A stretch of 64,000 nt of DNA from Rhodococcus zopfii NBRC 100606 = JCM 9919 (GCF_001895025.1 NZ_BCXI01000040.1:22568-86567); one strand, 5' to 3'. Positions 35,662 to 44,070 are shown, counted from the stretch's first letter. Made by a program: numbers and translations. Notes: a model not told the origin generated them from the sequence alone.

Positions 35662-38112
35662 GTGCAGGATCCGGATTTCGGTCTCGACTACGATCGTTTC
35701 GACAGTGCCGCAGAGGGTTTGCGTGAAGCTCTGACCTCCACGGGCAACGGATACTTCTGCACGCGCGGCACCGCCGAGTGGGAAGACATGGGGCCGGTTC
35801 ACTATCCCGGCACGTACGTCCACGGCATCTACAACCGCGAGACCACGATCATGGGCGGGCGACCGGTCCTCAACGAGGACCTCGTCAACGTCTCCAACTG
35901 GCTGGTTCTCAAACTCCGCATCGAGGACGGGGACGCAATCCGGCTCGACAACGTCGACCTGCTGGGATATCGGCACACCTACGACATCCGGTCCGCGACC
36001 GTGATGCGCGAAATGACCTTCCGGGACCACTCCGGCCGTGAGACGACACTGCGGAGCCGCCGATTCGTCAGCATGGCCGACAGCCACCAGGCCGCGATCG
36101 AGTGGACCATCACTCCCGAGAACTGGTCGGGGCGAGTGGAAGTCGTCTCGGCACTCGACGGCCGGGTCACGAACCGCGTCGTCGCCCGCTACCGGCAACT
36201 CGAGGGCCGGCACCTGGATCCGGTCTCACCCCGCACGTTCAGCGACGAGACCATCGCGCTGCGCGTGCAGACCCGCCAGTCCGACATCTACGTGGCCGAG
36301 GCGGCCCGCACCCGGGTCTTCCGGGGAAACGACGAGGACCCGTACCACGTGGAGCGGAGCCTGTATCAGATGGAGGACTACATCCAGCAGGTGCTCGTAT
36401 TCGACGTCGAACGCCGCAAGCCGGTCCGGGTGGAGAAGATGGTGTCGCTGTTCACCTCGCGGGACAACGCCATCACCGAACCCCTGGCCGCGGCCGGCCG
36501 GCACGTACTGCGGTATCCGGATTTCGCCACCTCCTTCGCCGAACACTGGGCGGCCTGGGACGAACTGTGGGACATCTGCGATGTCAAACTTCCCGGCGAA
36601 CCCCGCGCGCATCTCCTGCTCGGTCTGCACGTCGCGCACGTGCTGCAGGTCTGCTCGCGACACACCGCACGACACGATGCAGGGGTCCCGGCACGCGGCC
36701 TCAACGGCGAAGCGTACCGGGGCCATGTGTTCTGGGACGAGATGTACGTCTACCCGTTCCTCAACCTCCGGATTCCGGAGGTGACCCGAAGCCTGATCCT
36801 CTACCGGTACCGCCGCCTCACCGAAGCACGTTGGGCTGCATCGGAAGCCGGTTACCGCGGTGCCATGTTCCCATGGCAGAGCGGCAGTGACGGCACCGAG
36901 GAGACCCAAGAAGTACATCTCAATCCCATGTCGGGACAATGGGATCCGGATCGGAGCCGCAATCAGCGGCACATCAACGCGGCCATCTTCTACAACGTGT
37001 GGCGCTTCCATCAGGCAACCGACGACGCCGAGTTCCTCGCCGACTACGGCGCCGAACTCATGGTCGAGATCGCCCGCTTCTGGGCGTCGATCGCGCACTG
37101 GAACCCGGAACGGGAACGGTACGAGATCCACGGCGTGATGGGCCCGGACGAATTCCACGAACACTATCCCGGCTCGGATGAACCCGGCGTACGCAACAAC
37201 GCGTACACGAACGTCATGGTGGCGTGGGTGATGGCGACCGTGCCGTCCGTCCTCGAGTCGCTGTCCGCGATCCGCCGCACCGCGCTGCTGTCCCGCCTCG
37301 CGGTGGCCGACGAGGAACTGGCGCTGTGGGAAGACATGAGCCGGCGCATGTTCGTGCCTTTCCACCTCGGGGTGATCAGCCAGTTCGAGGGCTACGACGA
37401 ACTCGAGGAACTCGACTGGGATCGCTACCGCGCCGGCTACCCCGACATCGGACGCCTGGATCGGATCCTGCGCGCCGAGGGCGACGATCCCAACCGGTAC
37501 AAAATGGCCAAGCAGGCGGACACGGTCATGCTGTTCTTCCTGTTCGACTACGAGGAACTCGAACCGGTCTTCGCGCGGCTCGGCTATCCCTTCGATCGGG
37601 ATCTCGCCGAGCGCACCATCGCGTACTACGACGAGAGAACCTCCCACGGTTCGACACTGAGCCACGTGACGTTCGCGTCCGTCCTCGCCGACCTCGACCC
37701 GCCCGGATCCTGGGAACGCTTCATGCTGGCGCTCGAGAGCGATGTCAGCGACCTGCAGGGCGGCACCACCAAGGAAGGCATCCACATGGGGGTCCTGTCC
37801 GGCACGCTCGACGTGCTGCAACGCACCTATGTCGGAACCCGCATCGACGACGGCGTGCTCGTGTTCCGGCCGCGGCTCGTCGACCGGCTCGACGGCGTGT
37901 CATTCTCGATCCGGTTCCGCGGCACACCACTGCGGGTGCGCATCACCGGAGGAGAACTGACCGTGCTCGCGCAGGCCGAGGGATTCCACGTGCCGATCCG
38001 GGTCGCGCTCGACGGCCAGGAACACGAACTCGGCGCCGGCGACAGCTGCGTGTTCACCCTCCCCGCGCAGCGGTCGTCGACCGCCCGGCAATCGGGCGGG
38101 GCGAGATCGTGA
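35662..38112 (+). CDS. glycoside hydrolase family 65 protein (disaccharide phosphorylase/hydrolase)
   Basis: 816 aa. GH65 enzymes act on alpha-linked diglucosides such as trehalose, maltose or kojibiose, usually by inverting phosphorolysis. The catalytic acid is Glu497 in GVMGPDEFHEHYPG, followed by RNNAYTNVMVAW. The N-terminal beta-sandwich starts with GNGYFCTRG. 'AKQADTVMLF' and 'SHGSTLSHV' give the phosphate/substrate-loop region. GTG at 35662 has GGGAGG upstream. The next gene overlaps by GTGA and can process a beta-glucose-1-phosphate product. Closest remembered relatives are mycobacterial Rv3401 and the C-terminal part of OtsB1. Confidence 0.88.
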   Translation: MQDPDFGLDYDRFDSAAEGLREALTSTGNGYFCTRGTAEWEDMGPVHYPGTYVHGIYNRETTIMGGRPVLNEDLVNVSNWLVLKLRIEDGDAIRLDNVDLLGYRHTYDIRSATVMREMTFRDHSGRETTLRSRRFVSMADSHQAAIEWTITPENWSGRVEVVSALDGRVTNRVVARYRQLEGRHLDPVSPRTFSDETIALRVQTRQSDIYVAEAARTRVFRGNDEDPYHVERSLYQMEDYIQQVLVFDVERRKPVRVEKMVSLFTSRDNAITEPLAAAGRHVLRYPDFATSFAEHWAAWDELWDICDVKLPGEPRAHLLLGLHVAHVLQVCSRHTARHDAGVPARGLNGEAYRGHVFWDEMYVYPFLNLRIPEVTRSLILYRYRRLTEARWAASEAGYRGAMFPWQSGSDGTEETQEVHLNPMSGQWDPDRSRNQRHINAAIFYNVWRFHQATDDAEFLADYGAELMVEIARFWASIAHWNPERERYEIHGVMGPDEFHEHYPGSDEPGVRNNAYTNVMVAWVMATVPSVLESLSAIRRTALLSRLAVADEELALWEDMSRRMFVPFHLGVISQFEGYDELEELDWDRYRAGYPDIGRLDRILRAEGDDPNRYKMAKQADTVMLFFLFDYEELEPVFARLGYPFDRDLAERTIAYYDERTSHGSTLSHVTFASVLADLDPPGSWERFMLALESDVSDLQGGTTKEGIHMGVLSGTLDVLQRTYVGTRIDDGVLVFRPRLVDRLDGVSFSIRFRGTPLRVRITGGELTVLAQAEGFHVPIRVALDGQEHELGAGDSCVFTLPAQRSSTARQSGGARS

Positions 38113-38927
38113 CCGAGGCGCCGACGGCCTCGCCGTCGCGGACCACGGGATTCCGCGGCGCGATCTTCGACGTGGACGGGGTGCTCGTCGACTCCCCGCA
38201 CGAGGCGGCGTGGCGACAAGCCCTCCACGAACTGATGGACGATGACTGGTCCGGCATCCGGGACGCGACCACGTGGTCGCCGGAGGGCTTCACCGCGCAG
38301 GTCTATCAGCAGGTGCTGTCGGGGAAGCCGCGGCGGAACGGTGCCCGCGCGGCACTCGAGTACTTCCACGTCCCGGACGCCGCGGAGCGCACCGCGACCT
38401 ATGCCGAGCGCAAGCAGCGACTGCTGGTGCGCATGATCGACGCGAGGGCATTCGAGGCATACCCCGATGGGGTGCGGTTCGCACTGGCCGTGCGCGCCGC
38501 GGGAATCCCGATCGCCGCTGCGTCGTCGTCGAAGAACGCCGACCGGTTCCTGCGCGGGATCGCGCTCGACGAGTTTGGCAAGGCCCCCGGCGCAGCGCTC
38601 CACGGCCCCCCGCCCGGCGCCACCCTGCTGGATGTCTTCGACGCGAACCTGTCCGGACGGGACTTCGCCCACGGCAAGCCGGACCCGGAGATCTTTCTCA
38701 CCGCGGCCGCGGAACTCGGCGTGTCGCCCGGAGCCTGTTTCGTCGTCGAGGACGCGGTCAGCGGAATCCTGGCCGCGAAATCGGGGGGCATGGCCGCGCT
38801 CGGCGTCGCCCGGTCCGACGACGCGGAGGCCCTGGCGGCGGCGCGTGCGGACCTGGTGGTGGCCTCGCTGGACGACGTCGATCCCGCCCGGTTGCGGCAC
38901 GGGGAACTCGCCGCTCGCGGCGACTGA
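38109..38927 (+). CDS. pgmB: beta-phosphoglucomutase-like HAD protein
   Basis: 272 aa HAD enzyme with FDVDGVLVDSP (Asp21 nucleophile, Asp23 acid/base), a cap, ASSSKNAD (motif II), GKPDPEIF (motif III Lys) and VEDAVSGI (motif IV). It is of the beta-phosphoglucomutase type, converting beta-glucose-1-phosphate to glucose-6-phosphate, which fits the coupled GH65 gene (GTGA overlap). Closest remembered relative is Rv3400. Confidence 0.87.
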   Translation: MTEAPTASPSRTTGFRGAIFDVDGVLVDSPHEAAWRQALHELMDDDWSGIRDATTWSPEGFTAQVYQQVLSGKPRRNGARAALEYFHVPDAAERTATYAERKQRLLVRMIDARAFEAYPDGVRFALAVRAAGIPIAAASSSKNADRFLRGIALDEFGKAPGAALHGPPPGATLLDVFDANLSGRDFAHGKPDPEIFLTAAAELGVSPGACFVVEDAVSGILAAKSGGMAALGVARSDDAEALAAARADLVVASLDDVDPARLRHGELAARGD

Positions 38928-39055
38928 CGGCAGCACATCGGAGCGGCGACCGCAATCCAGCCGCCACGACGCGATGACAACGATTGTGTAACGTAACCCG
39001 AGTTCACATGCCACACCGGTCTCCGCGCCGTCACGAACCCAGGGGGTGCACGCTC

Positions 39056-40288
39056 GTGCTGTCGTCCGAAATCCGAATCCGGCCCGTGCAGTCGGCGCTC
39101 GTCACGCTGGGTCTGATCCTCTCGGCGATCGTCGTGACCGTGAACCTGCACGAGTCGGTGACCGAGTACCTGATGGACCTGGACGTTTTCCGGGATGCCG
39201 GTGAAGCGTTCCTGCACCACACCCCGCTGTACACGGAGGGCTTCCACACCAGTTCGGGCTTCCGGTTCATCTATCCGCCGTTCGCGGCGGCGCTGTTCGC
39301 GGTGTTGCCGCTGGTCGGCAGCACCACCATGCAGTTCCTCTGGACGCTCGGCCTGATCGTGCTGGTCTGGTGGGTGCTGAAGGTCGCGCTCGAGCGCATG
39401 AACGTCGATCGCGCGTCCCTGCTGGCCACCGCAGCGCTCGGGCTGACGCTGTGCCTCGAGCCGATGCGGTCGAACTTCGCGTTCGGCCAGATCAACATCG
39501 TGCTCATGGCGCTGGTCGTCGCGGACTGCCTCGGGGTCATCCCCCGCCGGTTCCGCGGGATCGGGATCGCGCTCGCCGCCGCCATCAAGATCACACCCGC
39601 GGCGTTCGGCCTGCTGTTGTTGCTGCGCCGCGACCTGCCGTCCGTCGCCCGCGCGGCCGGTGGATTCCTGGCGATCGCCGCGTTCGGATACTGGCTGCGA
39701 CCCGAGTCGTCGGTCTACTTCTGGACCCACGAGGCCTGGGCAACCGACCGCGCCGGTGACCAGGAGTTCTTCCGGAACCAGGCGCTGACCGGTCTGCTCG
39801 CCCGGTTCGACTTCCCCGAAACGGTCACCAAGGGCCTGTGGCTGGCCTGCGCCGTGGTCATCGTCGCGGCGGCCGCGTGGGCTGCGAATCGTTTCCTGCG
39901 TTCGGACGAACCGGTGATCGCGCTCGGCGTGATCGCGCTCGCGACGCTGCTCGCCGCGCCCATCGCCGTCACCCACCACTGGGCGTACAGCGTGCTGCTC
40001 ATCGCCATCCCGATCGCGCCGCAGTACCGCAGCTGGTGGCCGGTGCTGCTGCCCGCCGCGCTCGTGTTCCTCGTCGGGCCCAACTATCTGCTCATCGATG
40101 CCTCGTCGCACGGCTGGGTGGAGCAGACGGTTCTCGAATTGCTGGGCAACGCCCAGGGCCTGACCGGGATCGTGCTGCTGGTCGCCGCGGTGGTCGCCGC
40201 CCGGTCGCGCCGCGGATCCGATACCCCGGGCACCGACACGTCCGCCGCGGAGGCCGCTCAGCCCCAGAGCGCGCCGGCCACCACGTAG
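39056..40288 (+). CDS. GT87 (DUF2029) polyprenol-phosphomannose-type glycosyltransferase
   Basis: 410 aa integral membrane GT-C enzyme with ~10 membrane segments. The first loop has DLDVFRDAGEAF, carrying the catalytic-type aspartate of PimE-like mannosyltransferases, followed by PLYT and FRFIYPPFAA. It should add mannose from a lipid donor to an envelope glycolipid. GTG at 39056 follows a run of Gs (AGGGGG); ATG at 39008 is an alternative with no ribosome site. The 3' end overlaps azlD by 31 bp. Confidence 0.8.
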   Translation: MLSSEIRIRPVQSALVTLGLILSAIVVTVNLHESVTEYLMDLDVFRDAGEAFLHHTPLYTEGFHTSSGFRFIYPPFAAALFAVLPLVGSTTMQFLWTLGLIVLVWWVLKVALERMNVDRASLLATAALGLTLCLEPMRSNFAFGQINIVLMALVVADCLGVIPRRFRGIGIALAAAIKITPAAFGLLLLLRRDLPSVARAAGGFLAIAAFGYWLRPESSVYFWTHEAWATDRAGDQEFFRNQALTGLLARFDFPETVTKGLWLACAVVIVAAAAWAANRFLRSDEPVIALGVIALATLLAAPIAVTHHWAYSVLLIAIPIAPQYRSWWPVLLPAALVFLVGPNYLLIDASSHGWVEQTVLELLGNAQGLTGIVLLVAAVVAARSRRGSDTPGTDTSAAEAAQPQSAPATT

Positions 40289-40587
40289 GAGGCGGTGCCG
40301 ACGACGGTGCTCAGCGCCGGGTTGCGTCGCCACAGATGGACCGCGACGGTCGCACCGAGCCCGATCACCGCGGGCAGCCACGTCGTCGCACCGGTGTCGC
40401 GCAGCGTGTACATCACCAGGATCACCATCACCCCGGCCGGCATCGTGGTGCCGAGAAACTTCACCACCGCCGAATCACGCAGGAACGCCAGCGCCGCGAA
40501 CGGCGCCGCCCGCAGGCCGACGGTGACCACGAACATCACGAACAGCGACGCCAGCACGTAGCCGGCGCCCGGCACCGACTCAGGCAT
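40258..40587 (-). CDS. azlD: branched-chain amino acid exporter small subunit AzlD
   Basis: 109 aa with four hydrophobic segments and the AzlD-typical 'VTVGLRAAPFAALAFL' start and GTTMPAGVMVILVMYTLRD. It pairs with AzlC to export branched-chain amino acids or analogues. ATG at 40587 lies inside the 3' end of azlC (8-bp overlap), and the stop lies within the convergent GT87 gene. Confidence 0.88.
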   Translation of the reverse strand: MPESVPGAGYVLASLFVMFVVTVGLRAAPFAALAFLRDSAVVKFLGTTMPAGVMVILVMYTLRDTGATTWLPAVIGLGATVAVHLWRRNPALSTVVGTASYVVAGALWG

Positions 40588-41272
40588 GGGACACCCGATT
40601 GCGGTAGACGTACCGGACGAGCAGCGCCAGCACGAACAACCCGAGGGCGACGGGAAGCATGACGTCCTTCGCGAGGACCAAGGCCACCAGCCCGCAGACC
40701 AGCGCGATCGCGGGTGCCGGCAGGTCTCGGTTGATGCGGAAAGCGTCGATCGCGAGCACCGTACACAGCGCGGTGAGCGCGAACTCGAGGCCCGAAAGGC
40801 CCGCCGGGAGGGCCGCCCCGATCACGGCACCGATGGTCCCCGATGCGACCCACACCACCTGACACAGCACCTGCACGGCGAGGATCCGGGGACCCGTCAG
40901 CTTCTCGTGCGGTTTCGGGGCGACGATCGCGTACGACTCGTCGGTGAGGGCGTAGACGCTGTAGATCCGCCCGATGCGGCTGCGGATCACCCGCAGCGGG
41001 AAGCTCAGACCGTAGAACACGTGCCGGAAGTTGATCAGCAGCGTCGCCGCTGCGAGCGACGCGAACGGGGTGACCGCCCCGATCAGACCGACCGCGAGGA
41101 ACTCCATCGACCCGGCGTAGATGACGGTGGAGAAGATCGGCGCCCACCACCAGTCGAAACCACCCTGGGTCAGCACCACCCCGAACGCCAGACCCAGGGG
41201 GATCAGTCCGAGACCGACGGCCCAGGAATCGGCGATACCGTCGCGGATCTCGGTGGAGCGACGGTCGGACAC
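40580..41272 (-). CDS. azlC: branched-chain amino acid exporter large subunit AzlC
   Basis: 230 aa AzlC/YgaZ-family permease. GLIPLGLAFGVVLTQGGFDW is near the N-terminus, and 'NFRHVFYGLSF' and the 'ALTDESYAI' segment are conserved. GTG at 41272 is the most likely start though its ribosome site is weak. The divergent M50-like gene begins 108 bp away. Confidence 0.88.
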   Translation of the reverse strand: MSDRRSTEIRDGIADSWAVGLGLIPLGLAFGVVLTQGGFDWWWAPIFSTVIYAGSMEFLAVGLIGAVTPFASLAAATLLINFRHVFYGLSFPLRVIRSRIGRIYSVYALTDESYAIVAPKPHEKLTGPRILAVQVLCQVVWVASGTIGAVIGAALPAGLSGLEFALTALCTVLAIDAFRINRDLPAPAIALVCGLVALVLAKDVMLPVALGLFVLALLVRYVYRNRVSHA

Positions 41273-41380
41273 ACGCTTCAATCTATCGGTGTCCCGATCC
41301 GCCGGTGTCCCCGGCCGAGGTTGCGGCCCGGGCTGCGCCGGTACGATGACTCGTTCGGATCCCCGACGGAAGGTGCCCCT

Positions 41381-42118
41381 GTGTCCTCGACCCTCGCCTC
41401 GATCCCGGACGCACTGGGATCCGCGTGGGACGCGGTGTCCGCGGTGAGCGAGCCGGCCCCGCCCGCGCTGATCGTCGTCACCGCCGTGATCGCGCTCGTG
41501 CTGGTCACCGTGCGGCCGTTGTGGCTCGCGACGCGGCACCTGATCACCCAGGCCCACGAGGGGTCGCACGCGCTCGTCGCGCGTCTGGTCGGGCGGCGGC
41601 TGTCCGGGATCCGGTTGCACAGCGACACCTCCGGGGTGACCGTCTCGTCGGGTAATCCGCGGGGCCCGGGCATGATGGCGACCGCGTTCGCGGGCTACGT
41701 CGGACCGGCGGTGCTCGGGTTCCTCGCGGCGACGCTGCTGACGCTCGACCGTCCGGCCGCGGTGCTGTGGTCGGTGCTGGCCGCGCTCGCGTTGCTGATC
41801 CTGCTGATCCGCAATCTGTTCGGGTTCCTGTCCGTGCTCGCGGTCGGTGCGGCCGTGGGGGCGGCGGCCTATTACGGGGATCCGGTGATCCGCTACACCG
41901 CGGCGTATCTGCTGACATGGGTGCTGCTGTTCGGCGCGACCCGCCCGGTCGTCGAACTCGCCCGCACGCATCGACGCGGGGGCGGCGGGGGTTCGGACGC
42001 CGATCAGCTCCGGTGGCTCACGCGCATCCCGGCGGGCCTGTGGATTCTGGTGTTCGGACTGGTCACTGCCGGGACCGCGGTGTACGGGACGGCGCGGATC
42101 GTGCTGACCCAGTTCTGA
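41381..42118 (+). CDS. M50-family-like membrane metalloprotease
   Basis: 245 aa with about six membrane segments. The zinc-protease motif HEGSH is in 'TQAHEGSHALVARLVG' near residue 59. An NLFG segment and an RxPxGLW-like C-terminus follow. Typical of actinobacterial 'M50B' proteins that lack a PDZ domain. GTG at 41381 follows GGAAGG. Substrate unknown; these may cleave membrane anti-sigma factors or act in other ways. Confidence 0.75.
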   Translation: MSSTLASIPDALGSAWDAVSAVSEPAPPALIVVTAVIALVLVTVRPLWLATRHLITQAHEGSHALVARLVGRRLSGIRLHSDTSGVTVSSGNPRGPGMMATAFAGYVGPAVLGFLAATLLTLDRPAAVLWSVLAALALLILLIRNLFGFLSVLAVGAAVGAAAYYGDPVIRYTAAYLLTWVLLFGATRPVVELARTHRRGGGGGSDADQLRWLTRIPAGLWILVFGLVTAGTAVYGTARIVLTQF

Positions 42119-42186
42119 CCCGTGAGCACGGGTCGTGGGGCTTGGTGGGGTGCCGCAGGCCTGCCGTCCAGGACGTCCCGACGGGA

Positions 42187-42636
42187 TCAGTCGGTGGTAT
42201 CTGCAGGGGGTGCAGCCCGGCCTGAGTGCTGTTGCGCCCGGCGGAGTTCGGCGTTGATGCGTTGGGCTTCGCTGAGTTGGTCTTCGAGGATGATGATGCG
42301 GCAGGCGGCTTCGATCGGGGTGCCCTGGTCGATCAGTTCGCGGGCGCGGGCGGCGATGCGGAGCTGGTAGCGGGAGTACCGGCGGTGCCCGCCCTCGGAT
42401 CGCAACGGGGTGACGAGTTTCGCGGCGTCGAGGCTGCGGAGGAACGCCTGGGTGACGCCGAGCAGTTCGGCGGCCCGGCCCATGCTGTATGCCGGGTAGT
42501 CCTCGTCGGCGAATCTGTCTCCCGGACCACTGCCGTTCGGTGTCGCTGGAATGGGCGTGACGCCTTTCGTGTAGACGGACGATGCCCCGGCGCCTGTGGA
42601 GGCGCCGGGGCGTGAGGGATTACTTGACCAGACCAA
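42187..42636 (-). CDS. MerR-family regulator
   Basis: About 149 aa from TTG at 42636. The HTH runs from YSMGRAAELLGVTQAFLRSL to 'EGGHRRYSRYQL', then a helix ending in 'ACRIIILEDQLSEAQRINAEL' that probably forms the dimer coil. The short C-terminus has no effector domain. The start is uncertain. The only in-frame starts are this TTG and an ATG already inside the HTH, and the first ~25 codons would run through a 12-bp hairpin (42584-42611). Similar MerR proteins are common next to cold-shock genes in actinobacteria; a cspA lies 1 kb away. Confidence 0.75.
   Translation of the reverse strand: MVWSSNPSRPGASTGAGASSVYTKGVTPIPATPNGSGPGDRFADEDYPAYSMGRAAELLGVTQAFLRSLDAAKLVTPLRSEGGHRRYSRYQLRIAARARELIDQGTPIEAACRIIILEDQLSEAQRINAELRRAQQHSGRAAPPADTTD
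42584..42611 (-). terminator. perfect 12-bp hairpin ending the MerR leader
   Basis: Arms GCCCCGGCGCCT and AGGCGCCGGGGC enclose a four-base loop. It lies 8 bp after a TAA that closes a small frame ending GLMVGLVK. There is no T-run, but actinobacterial terminators often lack one. It can stop transcription before the MerR coding part or act as a regulatory switch. Confidence 0.55.
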
Positions 42637-42980
42637 CCATCAGGCCGGTCTCCTTACCGATTTCCCGCTTCGGCGGGGATACGCGATTGAGTAGCAGCTA
42701 ACCGGGCACCACCTCCTGGTCGGGATCTTCCTGCGTTCCGGGCCGGTCAGCTCACTACCGCCCCGGATGCGACACCTACCGGCGCCGCAGGTCCTGCAAC
42801 TTCCTGTTCCCTGCGATTTCTACCGGGCCGATCTGGCTGCCCGGTGGATGGCGGGACGCATCGAGTCTTTCCCAAACCAGCGTCAACACTCTGCTCGACG
42901 CGTCCCGCCCTACTTACCAGTTCCTTCATGCAGGTAGTTCATCCTCTACCTGCCTTTTCGGACCTCTGCTTTCATCTGCG
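42584..42980 (-). ncRNA. candidate structured RNA (~400 nt) upstream of the MerR gene
   Basis: From the promoter at 42987-43015 the transcript would hold an 8-bp hairpin (42930-42953) whose loop contains an ATG, and a 16-bp hairpin (arms 42850-42865 and 42894-42909, one G-U, 28-nt loop). A CCCGC-CGAA-GCGGG hairpin lies near 42664-42677, and the 12-bp terminator-like hairpin ends the unit. Inside are a ten-codon frame (MNYLHEGTGK), a 60-codon frame (42747-42929) and a short frame ending ETGLMVGLVK after an AAGGAG. None is a recognised protein. It may be a regulatory leader, a small RNA or a small-peptide transcript. Confidence 0.4.
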
Positions 42981-42986
42981 ATCCAG

Positions 42987-43030
42987 ACGTTACAACGGCT
43001 ACTAGGGATTGTCTACAGTCGCGACTATAG
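42987..43030 (-). promoter_or_regulatory. promoter with upstream palindrome for the MerR leader
   Basis: Reading leftward, -35 TAGACA (43010-43015), a 17-bp spacer, and -10 TAACGT (42987-42992). A near-perfect 18-bp palindrome (43013-43030, CTATAGTCG/CGACTGTAG, one mismatch) covers the upstream edge of the -35. This is a typical place for an activator or autoregulating MerR protein. Confidence 0.55.
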
Positions 43031-43329
43031 ATTTTTTCGTGATGGCGGTCACTGCCGTTTACTGTCTCCGGTTCGGCAGACATGGCGTCGAACGCGGGGC
43101 GTCGCCGGCGCGTTCGGACGACACGGGTGATGCGTTGGGGAGTAACCCGTGCGCGCCGGTGAAGCGTGCACCGACCGAATGAAATCCTGACCCCTCACCC
43201 TCGATACAGCGTTCCGACGCCGCGTATCAGATCGACGGCGCCTGGAAGACGAGAGGGGATGGGCGGTCCGACCGGGTATCGGATGATTGAAGCTGCAACC
43301 ACCATCGATGCGGAGGGCACGGCGGCGCC

Positions 43330-43496
43330 CGTTACACGTCGACGGGACACTCGAGTCGCGGTGTGTACAGCATCTCGGTTGCGTCGGAGCTGGGCGGGGC
43401 GAGTCCGCAGACTCTGCGGCTGCACGAACGCCGTGACCTGATCTCGCCGGCCCGCACGGTAGGGAACCCGACGCTGTCCGGCGGCACGGCTCGAGT
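43330..43496 (+). pseudogene. truncated MerR/HspR-type regulator fragment
   Basis: The frame reads SRGVYSISVASELGGASPQT then LRLHERRDLISPART, the complete helix-turn-helix of an HspR/MerR regulator. Where the wing motif (GGTRRYS) is expected it breaks up into unrelated sequence (VGNPTLSGGTARV), and no dimerisation helix follows. There is no ribosome site. It is the remnant of a second MerR gene beside cspA, transcribed toward it. Confidence 0.6.
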
Positions 43497-43520
43497 TTTC
43501 CCGGTAGCAGCAAACACGTC

Positions 43521-43552
43521 CGGCCCCGCCCCCTGCAGAGGGGTCGGGGCCG
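43521..43552 (-). terminator. GC-rich hairpin downstream of cspA
   Basis: Inverted repeat CGGCCCCG-CCCC / GGGG-TCGGGGCCG with a six-base loop, 70 bp past the cspA stop. Probably the cspA terminator; no T-run. Confidence 0.5.
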
Positions 43553-43554
43553 GA

Positions 43555-43608
43555 CGGTGCCTCACATCCCCGCAAGGGGGACGGTGCCTCACATCCCCGC
43601 AAGGGGGA
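43555..43608. repeat. two perfect 27-bp tandem repeats
   Basis: Units 43555-43581 and 43582-43608 are identical, and each contains a small CCCC-gcaa-GGGG hairpin. They lie between the cspA stop and its terminator-like hairpin. Only two units, no spacer: not a CRISPR. Confidence 0.85.
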
Positions 43609-43621
43609 CAGTGGGGACGAA

Positions 43622-43825
43622 TCAGATGACGGTGATGCCGGTCGCCTGGGGACCCTTGGCGCCCTGGCCGATCTCGAACTGCACGCGCTGGTTCTCGTCG
43701 AGGCTGCGGTAGCCGCCGCTCTGGATCTCCGAGTAGTGCGCGAAGACGTCAGCGGAACCGTCCGAAGGGGAAATGAAGCCGAAACCCTTGTCGGCGTTGA
43801 ACCACTTCACGATGCCCTGTGCCAT
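43622..43825 (-). CDS. cspA: cold shock protein CspA
   Basis: 67 aa single CSD. RNP1 KGFGFI at residues 13-18 and RNP2 VFAHYS at 27-32 bind single-stranded RNA/DNA. AGAGGAG ribosome site. As an RNA chaperone it would melt mRNA structure in the cold. The ~245-bp region upstream, before the next small frame, probably includes a long cold-responsive leader. Confidence 0.95.
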   Translation of the reverse strand: MAQGIVKWFNADKGFGFISPSDGSADVFAHYSEIQSGGYRSLDENQRVQFEIGQGAKGPQATGITVI

Positions 43826-44070
43826 GTGTATCTCCTCTTGTCATGCACAACAGCTCTACCGAAAATGGGTAGGGCCGGGCCGCTATCACACGACGGCAAT
43901 TCCCGAAAAGGAGATCCGCCCGCAATTAGGATTTGCGAGCGCGGAAAAGAACGCGAACAAAAACTACGACCACACTCAGTGAACCACACATGCGGCGGAA
44001 GTCCCGCATCCGGTGGTCGCCCCTCACATCCCGACGTGAGGGAATGCGCGAGAACCCCCGCGTGACAAGG
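43826..44070. other. cspA upstream region
   Basis: 245 bp with an A-rich stretch (about 43945-43980) unlike the surrounding GC content. It should hold the leftward cspA promoter and a long untranslated leader typical of cold-shock genes. No open frame here has a ribosome site or motif. Confidence 0.4.

Noticed and set aside
42640..42700. AAGGAGACCGGCC resembling the B12 box of cobalamin riboswitches
   Set aside because: The other conserved cobalamin parts (GCCACTG and the core GGGAA..GGTG..CCCGC order) are not found in the proper order; MerR is not a typical target.
42690..42730. GGAGGTGGTGCCCGG resembling a T-box motif
   Set aside because: Does not match AGGGTGGNACCGCG and no specifier stem or aminoacyl-tRNA gene follows.
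42747..42929. 60-codon frame (MKELVSRAG...) inside the MerR leader as a real gene
   Set aside because: No ribosome site at its ATG and it spans both arms of the 16-bp hairpin; kept only as part of the leader description.
43555..43608. Tandem repeat considered as CRISPR
   Set aside because: Only two units, no spacers, no cas genes.
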